Below, one piece after another: positions 7,397 to 14,924 of a stretch of 19,430 nucleotides of DNA (its first letter is position 1; each line of letters opens with the position of its first letter). The stretch covers positions 1-19,430 of the forward strand of contig JAZGDZ010000011.1 in NCBI GenBank assembly GCA_036478235.1. The letters are read 5' to 3'. Origin of the DNA: JACZWZ01 sp036478235. GTDB taxonomy: Bacteria > Actinomycetota > Acidimicrobiia > Spongiisociales > UBA11373. Under the pieces are notes generated by a model. That model had not been told where the DNA came from. It made no database searches and worked only from the letters and a program-made list of their open reading frames with translations. The translations under genes were made by a program, and so were the position numbers.

Positions 7397-8342
7397 GCTT
7401 GCTCCGTTCGCCGCCCTTCTCCCTCGCACGTCGGGGATTCCCTACGCGCGGCTCGAGCGGGCGGCCAAGATCCTCCGGCTCGACCCGGCAAGCTACCAGT
7501 CGGCCGAAGGCGTCGAATACCGCCTGGCCGAGCCCTCGCTCTACCTGTGGGAGATCGTGTTCGACGGCGGGCATCGAGTCGAAGGACTCGTCGGCCTGTA
7601 CCCGCTCGACCGCCTGGTCCCCCACGAGTCGATCACCCCCCAGGGAGCCTTTCGGTCCAGGCATCGCGTGCAGATCAGGCCGGTGATGGCGCTCACCGAG
7701 GAAGGGCTTCCGTCGGTCGAAGACGTTGGACCGGCAACCATATTCGAGGGGGACCACCGGCACACGGTCACGCCGGTGGCCGTCGATGACTTCGAGCCGC
7801 CGTCCGCAGTCATCGCCGACGGACATCATCGGGTGGCGGTCGCCCTGCGTGAGGGAGGGGACCCGATGATCATGACGATGTTGGTCAGCGGTGACGGCAC
7901 CCCTCTGAACGCAGGCGCATTCCACCGCGTGTTCGAACGGGCTTCGTCCCTGCCCGCCGCCCTGGAGGGTTGTGAGGTCGTATCGGAGCGGCCAGAAGCC
8001 GCTCTAGCCGCCGGAAGGATCGGCGTCGTGAGCGGGCAGGGCTCCATCGGGATCGACCCGACCGCCGCGGCGGGGAAGCTTCCCGACTTGATGCTCGGCC
8101 TGCCCGCGGGTCTGGCGGCTCGATTGGTGCTTCCCGCGCTCGGCCTCGCCGAGCACGATGCCCGGTACATGGGTGATCTGACCGCGGCGTTGGAGGCCTC
8201 CAAGACGGGCACCGCCGTGGTGCTGCCTCCATCGCAGATCAGTGCGGTCATTTCAGCTGCCCGCACCGGGGTCTCGCTTCCTCCCAAGGCCACCCGGTTC
8301 AGACCGAAGCCGATCCGCGGCTTTCTGATGCGCCCCCACTGA
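7395..8342 (+). CDS. DUF1015 family protein (short form)
   Basis: The 315-residue soluble protein has hallmarks of the DUF1015 family: IADGHHR (residues 140-146) and a C-terminal PPKATRFRPKPIRG (about 296-309), matching the family's 'PPKST.F.PK...G' ending. It also opens with APFAALLP in place of the common 'rPF..lr' start. Family members are usually near 400 residues, so this one is short, mainly in the part after the ADGHHR motif. Biochemical function is not established. The ATG at 7395 lies in the same CATG that starts the HAD gene on the other strand. TAGAAA stands 7 nt before it and a GAGG 14 nt before it, so a leaderless or weakly led start is likely. Confidence 0.8.
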   Translation: MLAPFAALLPRTSGIPYARLERAAKILRLDPASYQSAEGVEYRLAEPSLYLWEIVFDGGHRVEGLVGLYPLDRLVPHESITPQGAFRSRHRVQIRPVMALTEEGLPSVEDVGPATIFEGDHRHTVTPVAVDDFEPPSAVIADGHHRVAVALREGGDPMIMTMLVSGDGTPLNAGAFHRVFERASSLPAALEGCEVVSERPEAALAAGRIGVVSGQGSIGIDPTAAAGKLPDLMLGLPAGLAARLVLPALGLAEHDARYMGDLTAALEASKTGTAVVLPPSQISAVISAARTGVSLPPKATRFRPKPIRGFLMRPH

Positions 8343-8370
8343 AAGCGTCCGCCTATCTGCTGACGCTCTG

Positions 8371-8709
8371 TGCTGATGGCTCTTCGCCTGACGGCTCATC
8401 GCGGTGCGATCCGGGGGCCCCGGAGTCTGCTGGGTGATGCCGTTGCTCAGATCGGCGGCCAGGCGCGCCACTCGCCAGGATCTCGGGTTCGTCACTCCTC
8501 GTGGAGGAATGGCGGAACCGAGGACACCGCGAGTGGCGATGTAGAACGCAGTGCCGCCCGTAAGGGCGGCTCGTTCATGCGGAGGCGCTTCGGGGCCGAG
8601 CAGGACCCGAACGCCGCAGCCAAACCTGGCCGCTGAGATGAGTGACATGCATCGCTCAGCGGGCTCTCACCCCAGGCCGCCGAGTCCGCGTCTACGGCGC
8701 GCCCTCTAT
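8371..8709 (+). repeat. Dispersed intergenic repeat, copy A (three segments)
   Basis: The 363-bp gap between the DUF1015-like gene and the M20 gene (3' ends converging) is filled by a mosaic related to copy B at 11521-11675. Segment 1 (8371-8404) is the reverse complement of B 11644-11675 with only a few differences. Segment 2 (8541-8623) matches B 11558-11638 in the same orientation at roughly 85 percent by eye. Segment 3 (8670-8690, weaker to 8709) is the exact reverse complement of B 11521-11541 over 21 bp. So segment 2 is inverted relative to its flanks between copies. Segment 2 holds two hairpins, at 8553-8570 and 8584-8615. No convincing gene is present. Minus-strand frames share short peptides with copy B, consistent with a non-coding repeat. 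Confidence 0.75.
8466..8538. other. Long nested hairpin inside repeat copy A
   Basis: A 73-nt region folds into one long imperfect stem. The outer stem is CGCCACTCGC (8466-8475) with GCGAGTGGCG (8529-8538), 10 perfect pairs. The middle stem is CTCGGGTTC (8482-8490) with GAACCGAG (8515-8522), one bulge. The tip is TCCTC-GTG-GAGGA (8496-8508). There is no following T-run, so it does not look like a simple intrinsic terminator. It lies in the part of copy A that has no counterpart in copy B. Confidence 0.6.
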
Positions 8710-10064
8710 ACCTTGCGGCCGAATCGGTCGACCGTCGCTCCGAGAAGCCTTACCGTCAGAGCGAGGGAGTCCTCGCTCACCCGCTCGTCGTGGCCGTGAA
8801 ACATCCGCAGGAAGTCGCCAAAGCCGACGCGATCGTCGAACAACCCCACGCCATAGGCAACGGTGCCCCGCCGGCGGAAGAAGCGGGCATCGGTGGCGAC
8901 CGGGATCAGCGATGGAACGAGGTGGACACCGGGGCGAATGCCATCGAGCGCCTCTCCTAGGGCATCCCACAGCGGTCCCTCGGTCGGAGACCCGGATGCG
9001 GCGGTCGCCTGCATCGTGATGATGTCGATCTGCTCCTCGAGTGACGGGCCGATCACCTTGCGGAAGTGGTCGTCGACATCGGCTTCGTCCTGTCCGGGGA
9101 GGGATCGGACATCGATCTCGGCGGCGGCGGCGTCCGGCACCACATTCGCCTTGATCCCTCCATGCAAGACGTTGGGGCTGATCGTCAGATGGGTGCAGGC
9201 GTGCACCCATCTCGCCAAACCGATGTCGTCGAGCGCGATCCGGTCGATTGCAGCGTCCACCAGGTCGGGATCGAGAAGGTCTTCGGCAATCTCGCCGGGA
9301 TCCCAGGCCTCGACGAACTTGCGCCACTCATCACTCACCACGACCGGAGCCGGAGAGGAGGCGAGGCGAGTGACCACGTCGGCCACCGGGAGCAGCGCGT
9401 TGGCGGTTCCATAGGGCTGGCTGCCGTGGCTGGGCTCGCCGGTGCCGACTATCCGCCGCCATTGCGGTCCCTTCTCCGACACCGTGACCGGAAGCCCCGG
9501 GCCGGACTGTCCCTGGATCATCGGGGTTCCGATCTCGGTGAGCAGGTATTCACACTTGACGGCGTCCCACTCGTGCTCGACGAGCCAACGCGCTCCCAAG
9601 GTGCCGGCCGCCTCCTCGTCGGCTACGCCGAGAAAGAGCAGATCGCCGCGCAGGCGGGGAGCTTTCCCCTCCAGGTGCCGCTTGAAGACGACCGCCATCG
9701 CGGCGGTGATGTTGAGCATGTCGACCGCTCCCCTGCCCCAGACGAAGCCCTCGGAACGGTGTCCGGCGAACGGATCGACCGACCACCCGCCGGGAGAGAC
9801 CGGCACCACGTCGGTGTGGCCCATCAGCATGAGCGAGGGCGCCGCCGGGTCGGTGCCGGGCACTCGGTAGAGCACCGATCGCCTTCCCGGATGGGGTTCG
9901 AATCTCTCCCCGGTTGATGCGAGGTAGGCCTCCAGGGTGTCGGCCGCCCGCACCTCGTTGCCGGAATCGGCGGTTCCGTCATTGACGCACGCATCCTGGA
10001 TAAGAGCGACGAGCAGGTCGCTCACCTCTCCCGATCCGACGTCATCCCACATTGCCGTTCCCAT
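8706..10064 (-). CDS. M20 family metallopeptidase (ArgE/DapE/ACY1-type)
   Basis: The 452-residue protein has the M20 di-zinc signature: GHTDVVP (His83, Asp85), the bridging Asp115 in GRGAVDMLN, the Glu150-Glu151 catalytic/zinc pair in VADEEAAG, and a late His in FHGHDERVSEDSL. A dimerisation lid domain occupies about residues 200-330 (NVVPDAAAAEIDVRSLPG). Members deacylate N-acyl amino acids or cleave small peptides, so substrate cannot be assigned. The usual GRG..DMKG is DMLN here, a small deviation. I start at ATG 10064 (MGTAMWDD); ATG 10052 (MWDD) is equally possible, and a longer frame upstream has no family similarity. The 3' end touches repeat copy A. Confidence 0.9.
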   Translation of the reverse strand: MGTAMWDDVGSGEVSDLLVALIQDACVNDGTADSGNEVRAADTLEAYLASTGERFEPHPGRRSVLYRVPGTDPAAPSLMLMGHTDVVPVSPGGWSVDPFAGHRSEGFVWGRGAVDMLNITAAMAVVFKRHLEGKAPRLRGDLLFLGVADEEAAGTLGARWLVEHEWDAVKCEYLLTEIGTPMIQGQSGPGLPVTVSEKGPQWRRIVGTGEPSHGSQPYGTANALLPVADVVTRLASSPAPVVVSDEWRKFVEAWDPGEIAEDLLDPDLVDAAIDRIALDDIGLARWVHACTHLTISPNVLHGGIKANVVPDAAAAEIDVRSLPGQDEADVDDHFRKVIGPSLEEQIDIITMQATAASGSPTEGPLWDALGEALDGIRPGVHLVPSLIPVATDARFFRRRGTVAYGVGLFDDRVGFGDFLRMFHGHDERVSEDSLALTVRLLGATVDRFGRKV

Positions 10065-10148
10065 CGTCGTGGCGGAGAGGTTCCTTCCAGCTGCAAAAAC
10101 GCTCGAGGACCGTGTACGGCGGTTTGACACGCCGCCCTTCCCCGGGCT

Positions 10149-10625
10149 TCATCTCGGGCCGCGATGCATAACGATACGTCGCGCCTTGAACCCGTTGGAC
10201 TCGAAGAAGTTCTTGGCGTCGCGATGGCCCGGGGGGACCACGGCGTCGAACAGCTCGATGCCGCCGGCGGTGGCATCTTCAAAGAGTCGGCTCATCATGG
10301 CTTCACCCACTCCGACCCGCCGCGCTTGGGGTGTCGTGAAGATGTGCTCGATCGTCGCCATCCGCGATCTGCCGGCCTGGGGAAGAAGCAACGCGGCGAA
10401 CCACATCAGGAAGCCGACCGGCACTCGGTCGATCTCCCCGACGTAGACCGTGACGTCGGGCGACGCGATCCTCGACTCGAGGGCCCGCTCCACGGGCTCG
10501 GGAAGTCCGTCGGTCAGGGCCCATATCGGCTTGAGGGTGACCATCTCGTCCCGGAGCTCGCGGTACAGGTCGCCCAGCGTTGGGATGTCGGCCGGAGTGG
10601 CGAGTCGTGCGGCGACGGTGAACAC
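10149..10625 (-). CDS. GNAT family N-acetyltransferase
   Basis: A 158-residue single-domain GNAT. It has the N-terminal strand (VAARLATPADIPTLGDLYREL), a central strand with YVGEIDRVPVGFLMW, and motif A with IEHIFTTPQARRVGVGEAM (acetyl-CoA pyrophosphate loop at about 102-109). The C-terminal part has DAKNFFESNGF, the usual 'A..FYe..GF' ending. It would transfer an acetyl group from acetyl-CoA; the acceptor is unknown. The start is GTG at 10623-10625, without an evident Shine-Dalgarno sequence. It lies 21 bp after the DUF4193-type gene and 84 bp before the M20 gene, so the three probably share a transcript. Confidence 0.88.
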   Translation of the reverse strand: MFTVAARLATPADIPTLGDLYRELRDEMVTLKPIWALTDGLPEPVERALESRIASPDVTVYVGEIDRVPVGFLMWFAALLLPQAGRSRMATIEHIFTTPQARRVGVGEAMMSRLFEDATAGGIELFDAVVPPGHRDAKNFFESNGFKARRIVMHRGPR

Positions 10626-10646
10626 GCCGGGGAGCGTAGGCAGCTC

Positions 10647-11060
10647 TCAGGCGCAGTCGCGGCAGAGTTTCTTGCGCTTGTCCGCCAGCTGGCTTTCCGC
10701 CTTCACCAGGAAACAGTTGGCGCAGACGAACTCCCCGGCACCGGCCGAGTTCACCGCGGATTCAAGTGACATCGCCGCCCGGCGGATCTGACGGAGTTCC
10801 TCTGCTTCGTCCACGGGGAGGCTTTCGGCCTCCTCGTCCTCCGTGAGCATCTCCAACTCCTCGGCTTCGAGCTGGTCTAGGGCCTCGCTTTCCTCGGCCT
10901 CGCTCTCCTTGGAGTCGTCATCGTCGGAGGTCTCGTCGGTTTTCGCGCCGTCGAGATCCTTGTCGTCGGAGGCGAGGTCTTCGATGTCCTCCAGATCGCC
11001 GGCATCCCAGTCGTCTCCGGGCTCCTGCGGTTCGAGTGTTTCGTCGAGTGTCTCGGCCAT
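10647..11060 (-). CDS. DUF4193-like acidic zinc-ribbon protein
   Basis: The 137-residue product has a very acidic, low-complexity N-terminal region (about residues 1-92, rich in Asp and Glu). A C-terminal zinc-binding module follows, with Cys113, Cys116, Cys133 and Cys136 in FVCANCFLV...LCRDCA. The ending resembles the DUF4193 family of actinobacteria, which ends with CSSCFLVHHRSRLA and a CTDC motif. Function is unknown; the acidic tail plus zinc ribbon could bind basic partners or RNA polymerase, which is speculation. The ATG at 11060 has GAAGG 8 nt upstream and a TATACT -10 about 32 nt upstream. It appears to start the minus-strand string with the GNAT and M20 genes. Confidence 0.8.
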   Translation of the reverse strand: MAETLDETLEPQEPGDDWDAGDLEDIEDLASDDKDLDGAKTDETSDDDDSKESEAEESEALDQLEAEELEMLTEDEEAESLPVDEAEELRQIRRAAMSLESAVNSAGAGEFVCANCFLVKAESQLADKRKKLCRDCA

Positions 11061-11092
11061 CGTGTGCGCCTTCGGGGAGATCGGGCGGCCGG

Positions 11093-11098
11093 AGTATA
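11093..11098 (-). promoter_or_regulatory. Probable -10 element for the DUF4193-like gene
   Basis: Minus-strand TATACT matches TATAAT at 5 of 6 positions and would start a transcript about 26 nt before ATG 11060, with GAAGG (11069-11073) in the leader. No TTGACA-like -35 is seen; a GGCGCC-ctct-GGCGCC hairpin lies just upstream, in the -35 region. Confidence 0.45.
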
Positions 11099-11129
11099 TC
11101 TTCGGCGCCAGAGGGCGCCAGCCGGGGTA

Positions 11130-11716
11130 CTAAATCCAGAGGTCGAACGCCAACGGGATCGTCTCGACCGAGAAGGGCCCCAAGCCCACGCGCCTTCCGT
11201 CCGCCCGGATCACCCACGACGGAGGCACCGGCGGGTCTCGATGCGAATGGGGTCGGGGCGCATCAACCACCACATCCGCACCATCCGCGATGCCGCGACG
11301 CTGCCCACGAAGAAGTGCTCACTAAAGGAACCGCGCACCCGCCCCAGGTCGGCGGGATAGCGGGACCCCGCTTGGAGCCGCTCGACGACGGCGATTCGGT
11401 CTGCTCCCTCGGTCGTCGCCTGGCGGACTGCGCCGGCCAGGCCGGCGTCGTCGGTTGCCTCCCGTACCCCCGATGCAGAGGCGACAGATGCGATCTCGGA
11501 AAAGAGGGTGCGCCGATAGGCGCGGACTCGGCGGCCTGGGGCTGGGGTCCCCGGGCCGTAGTACACAGCGCCGCCCGCAGGGCGGCACAGCCATGCGGAG
11601 GCGTTCGAGGCCGAGTAGGACTCGAACGCCGCAGCCAAGACCAGCGATGAGCCGTACGGCGAAGAGCCATCAGCATCGGACTTCGGCCCTCTCGCGGCGA
11701 CCACGACCCAACTCAT
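11130..11716 (-). pseudogene. Frameshifted hypothetical gene after helY, carrying repeat copy B
   Basis: ATG 11716 overlaps the helY stop by 4 bp (ATGA). The frame runs to TGA at 11210 and reads, after the repeat-derived part, VRAYRRTLFSEIASVASA and then ERLQAGSRYPADLGRV and MWWLMRPDPIRIETR. From about 11235 the GC3-rich, protein-like frame shifts: the -2/+1 frame reads DPPVPPSWVIRADGRRVG then LGPFSVETIPLAFDLWI and stops with TAG at 11130. Joining the two would give one protein of about 195 residues. Its first 60 codons coincide with repeat copy B. I do not recognise the family. It could be a decaying gene, a sequencing or assembly indel, or a gene whose start was replaced by the repeat. Confidence 0.5.
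11521..11675 (-). repeat. Dispersed repeat, copy B (compact form)
   Basis: This is the compact counterpart of copy A. Reading the minus strand: segment 1 (11675-11644), segment 2 (11638-11558) and segment 3 (11541-11521) follow each other with short spacers. Segment 2 contains hairpin GCCGCCC-GCA-GGGCGGC (11570-11586) and hairpin GGCGTTCGAG/CTCGAACGCC with an 11-nt loop (11600-11630). Compared with copy A the loop is GCCGAGYAGGA in both, and one stem pair changes from A-T here to G-C in copy A, keeping the pair. The copy begins 39 bp after the end of helY and lies inside the frameshifted ORF. Confidence 0.75.
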
Positions 11717-14211
11717 ACAGCACCGGCGGCCGCGACCACTCCCCTATCGATGCTCCGGATGGCCCGCTTGATCCCGGACCCGGGGACGGCCCGGATATCG
11801 TCGATCTGACGCAGCAGGTCGATCAGCTTGCGGATATTGCGCACAAAGTCTCCGACGTCGGGAGACGCCTCATCGAAGAGATCGGCGAGGGTTGCTCCGT
11901 CGGCCCAGTTCGAGGCCTGGTGGGCAAAGCCCGGATCCGGTGCTCGGGTCGTATCGATTCCGTTCTTGTGTTCGAGAACCGTTACTTCTTCCCACAGTAT
12001 GCCGAGGGCCTCGCCGACCTCTGCGAACTCGGCCGGCCAGGTCTCCGCACCCTCGGCGCGCCGGGGCTCGTACGTGAAGGCCGACGCCAGCGCGACGATT
12101 GCTTCGGGTGTGAGTGAATCGAACAGTCCGGCACTGAGAGCCTCTGCGAGAACCAGGTCGAGTGGGTTGTAGATCGTTCGAAGGTGTTCCCCCTTCCCGG
12201 TGAGGGACCAGCCCCTCATGTACCCCAGATCGCCCAGTACGTCGGTGATCGCCCTGAACCGCCGGACGACGGCAGGCTCGAGAGCCGCAGCCTGCCTCCC
12301 TTGCGCTTCGATGTGTGCTTTGAGGCGCCGCGCCGCTCTGGCGGCTTCCAGGTGGGGTGTCAGGTCGATGTCGGCTTGATCTCGCGCCGGGTAGGCAGCC
12401 TCGGCCTCCGTCGGCGTGAACTCGCGAAGAAGAGCGGCTACCCGTGCCCGGTAGGCGGCGTCCCGTGGGCGAAACGGGGTGGTCAGGTCCACGTGGCCTA
12501 TCCGGCGCAGGGAGGGTGGAAACGTTCTCGAGGCGAACCTGTGGCTGTCTCCGTTTTCGGTCACCGCAAGCAGGCGCGGCTGCTTGCCGCGACCGACCGC
12601 GAGGACGACGACGCGCCTGGTTCTCCCATGCTCCGACCACTCGAGCACCGCTCCCGGAAAGGTGTTGGCGACGAACTTCCCCATGACCGCGGAATGGGAT
12701 GGCCCGGCGGCGTCGAGCTCTTTCCAGACATTGATATCAGGATGTTCGGCAGCGGCGCGGAGTTCGGCGAGGTGCCTTCGGTCGGCTTGGAGGTCGGCTG
12801 CGATGCTGGCTTGGTGCCTCGATCGCGAGAACTCGGCGAATGAGGCGTTCAGGAGCATCTCGGCGCGTTCGCGCTCGTATCGGACGACGAGGTTGACCGC
12901 CATGTTGTAGGTGGGACGGAAGCTGGAACGGAGGGAATGGCTCCCGCGGGCAGCGATCCCCGCCACGCGCTCGAAATCGAGGTATTGGGAGTGGAGGACG
13001 ACGGCCGTCCCCTCGGTGTCGATGCCCCGTCGACCGGCCCGGCCGGTGAGCTGGGTGAAGTCGCCGGGTTGGAGCGTCTCGTGGGATTCCCCGGTGAACT
13101 TGGACAGGCTCTCGAGGACGACGGAGCGTGCCGGCATGTTGATGCCCAGGGCGAGAGTCTCGGTGGCGAACACGAGCTTGACGATCCCCCGAGCGAAGAG
13201 CTGCTCCACGGTCTCCTTCATCGCCGGGACCATGCCCGCATGGTGAGGGGCCACTCCCGCCGAGAGCAGTTCAAGCCAGGGTCCAAAGCCGATGATCTCG
13301 AGATCGTTCGGATCCAGGTGGGCGGTCGAGGCCGATGCGTATTCGATTATCTCCTCGGACTCCTGGGAACTGGTGAGCCGCAGACCGCGCCGGACAACTG
13401 CGGCGGCGGCCGACTCGCACCCCTTGCGAGAGAAGATGAAGTAGATGGCCGGCAGCAGGCCGCGTCGGCGGAGCAACTCGCAGGTCTCGTGCCGGCGGGG
13501 CCCGGCGTAGCGGCTCCTCCGTCCCCGATCGCGTCGCAGCATCGAGGCGAGTCGCTCATTGGCCCTGCCCCCGGAGAATGCCGGGAACAGGCGCAGCTCG
13601 TGACCGGCGAACCGATCGCGAACAAGGTATGTGACCTCGAGCGGTACGGGACGCTCATGTTCGGCGATCAGGGCGGTCTTGCCTCTCCGCTCCGCCATCC
13701 AGTCGGCGAACTCATCGGCGTTGGCCAAAGTCGCCGAGAGGCACACCAGCGGGATGGACCGGTCGAGGTGGATGATGATCTCCTCCCATACTCCTCCCCG
13801 GTCTCGATCCTGCAGGTAGTGCACCTCGTCGAGGATGACAACGGACACATCGTTCAGATCCGGGCTCTCGGCATACATCATGTTGCGCAGCACCTCGGTC
13901 GTCATGACGACGATCGGTGCGGAGCCGTTGATCGAGTTGTCACCGGTCAACAGACCGACGGTGGCTGCTCCGTGCTCGGCCTGCAACTCGGCGTATTTCT
14001 GGTTGGAGAGGGCCTTGATCGGCGTGGTGTAGAAGGCGCGCCCGCCCAACTCGAGAGCTCGGGCGATGGATGCGCCGGCAACGGCCGTCTTGCCCGAGCC
14101 GGTGGGGGCGGTGACCACGACGGTGTCGTCCCGATCGATGGCCTCGGCGGCTTCGATCTGAAACCTGTCCGCTACGAAAGGGAGGCCGGCCAGATAGGCG
14201 GTGGCGGTCAC
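11713..14211 (-). CDS. helY: HelY-type Ski2/Mtr4-like DExH helicase
   Basis: The 832-residue superfamily 2 helicase has Walker A APTGSGKT (35-42), Walker B DEVH (128-131), motif III SATLAN (about 159), and in RecA domain 2 HHAGMVPAMKE, FATETLALGINMPARSVV and motif VI QLTGRAGRRG. A C-terminal DSHCT-like region includes YMRGWSLTGKGEHLRTIYNP and ends the protein. This is the order in actinobacterial HelY, related to the RNA-exosome helicases Ski2/Mtr4; the bacterial substrate is not settled. It is somewhat shorter than M. tuberculosis HelY (about 906). The start is GTG 14211, overlapping the tatC stop by 4 bp (GTGA). The order tatA-tatC-helY is conserved in mycobacteria. Confidence 0.95.
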   Translation of the reverse strand: MTATAYLAGLPFVADRFQIEAAEAIDRDDTVVVTAPTGSGKTAVAGASIARALELGGRAFYTTPIKALSNQKYAELQAEHGAATVGLLTGDNSINGSAPIVVMTTEVLRNMMYAESPDLNDVSVVILDEVHYLQDRDRGGVWEEIIIHLDRSIPLVCLSATLANADEFADWMAERRGKTALIAEHERPVPLEVTYLVRDRFAGHELRLFPAFSGGRANERLASMLRRDRGRRSRYAGPRRHETCELLRRRGLLPAIYFIFSRKGCESAAAAVVRRGLRLTSSQESEEIIEYASASTAHLDPNDLEIIGFGPWLELLSAGVAPHHAGMVPAMKETVEQLFARGIVKLVFATETLALGINMPARSVVLESLSKFTGESHETLQPGDFTQLTGRAGRRGIDTEGTAVVLHSQYLDFERVAGIAARGSHSLRSSFRPTYNMAVNLVVRYERERAEMLLNASFAEFSRSRHQASIAADLQADRRHLAELRAAAEHPDINVWKELDAAGPSHSAVMGKFVANTFPGAVLEWSEHGRTRRVVVLAVGRGKQPRLLAVTENGDSHRFASRTFPPSLRRIGHVDLTTPFRPRDAAYRARVAALLREFTPTEAEAAYPARDQADIDLTPHLEAARAARRLKAHIEAQGRQAAALEPAVVRRFRAITDVLGDLGYMRGWSLTGKGEHLRTIYNPLDLVLAEALSAGLFDSLTPEAIVALASAFTYEPRRAEGAETWPAEFAEVGEALGILWEEVTVLEHKNGIDTTRAPDPGFAHQASNWADGATLADLFDEASPDVGDFVRNIRKLIDLLRQIDDIRAVPGSGIKRAIRSIDRGVVAAAGAV

Positions 14212-14924
14212 TTCCGTAGCGTGAAGCGGACGATCCAGATCGTCGCCTCATAAAGGATGTACAGCGGAACCGACAGCAGGAGCAGCGTCAGTGGGTCACC
14301 GCTCGGCGTCACGATCGCCCCGATCGTGACGATGAGAAGAATCGCCCACCGCCGCCCCGAGGCGAGCTGCCGCCAGCCGACCACGCCCATCGCGGCCGCC
14401 GCATACAAGAAGACGGGGAACTCGAAGGCGATTCCGAAGACGAGCAGGAAGCGGAGCGCGAATGTCAGGTAAAACGCGCCTCCGATCACCGGTTCCAGTG
14501 AGTTTCCGCCAAAGTCGATGAGGAACCCGAGGCCCCGCTGTAGGGACCAGTAACCGAAGGCGATGCCGCCGGTGAAGAGGACGACCAGCACGGTCACGAT
14601 CGGAACCACCAGGCGTTTCTCGCGTTTGGTCAGGGCGGGGACGATGAACGCCCAGAGCTGGTAGATGACGACCGGGCTCGCTAGGACGAATCCTCCGAAG
14701 AGCGACAACCGCATGAAGACGGAGAAGGCCTCGGTCGGGCGGAAGAAGACGAGATCACGCTCCTCGACCACCCGCTCATAGGGCGCGACGATGACGTCGA
14801 AGACCCACTCCCGGAATACGAAGACAACTATCGAGCCCGCCACCACCGCCAGCGACGCCTTGAAGAGCCGCCGTCTGAGCTCGGCGAGGTGCTCCATGAT
14901 CGGCTGATCACGGCGGGTCGTCAT
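14208..14924 (-). CDS. tatC: Sec-independent protein translocase TatC
   Basis: The 238-residue protein has the six-helix TatC fold. The signal-peptide-binding N-terminal segment MEHLAELRRRL includes the conserved Glu15. The first periplasmic loop has FRPTEAFSVFMRLSLFGG, and FEFPVFLY follows in the fourth helix region. It recruits twin-arginine precursors and with TatA exports folded proteins across the membrane. The ATG at 14924 overlaps the tatA stop by 4 bp (ATGA) and its own stop overlaps helY by 4 bp, so the three genes are translated as a tight unit. Confidence 0.97.
   Translation of the reverse strand: MTTRRDQPIMEHLAELRRRLFKASLAVVAGSIVVFVFREWVFDVIVAPYERVVEERDLVFFRPTEAFSVFMRLSLFGGFVLASPVVIYQLWAFIVPALTKREKRLVVPIVTVLVVLFTGGIAFGYWSLQRGLGFLIDFGGNSLEPVIGGAFYLTFALRFLLVFGIAFEFPVFLYAAAAMGVVGWRQLASGRRWAILLIVTIGAIVTPSGDPLTLLLLSVPLYILYEATIWIVRFTLRK

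Noticed and set aside
8253..8648. Minus-strand ORF of 131 codons across repeat copy A
   Set aside because: It overlaps the 3' end of the DUF1015-like gene, consists mostly of repeat sequence and shares only repeat-derived peptides with copy B; no domain is visible.
10124..10129. Plus-strand TTGACA between the M20 and GNAT genes
   Set aside because: Both neighbouring genes are on the minus strand and no plus-strand gene follows.
11600..11640. tRNA-like sequence (GGACTCGAAC resembles a reverse-strand T-arm)
   Set aside because: The flanking bases do not form a 5-bp T-stem, and no acceptor stem or anticodon arm is present; the site folds as a simple long hairpin instead.
12937..14253. Long plus-strand open frame opposite helY
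   Set aside because: Antisense shadow of the helicase gene, with low-complexity Gly/Arg/Asp content and no family similarity.
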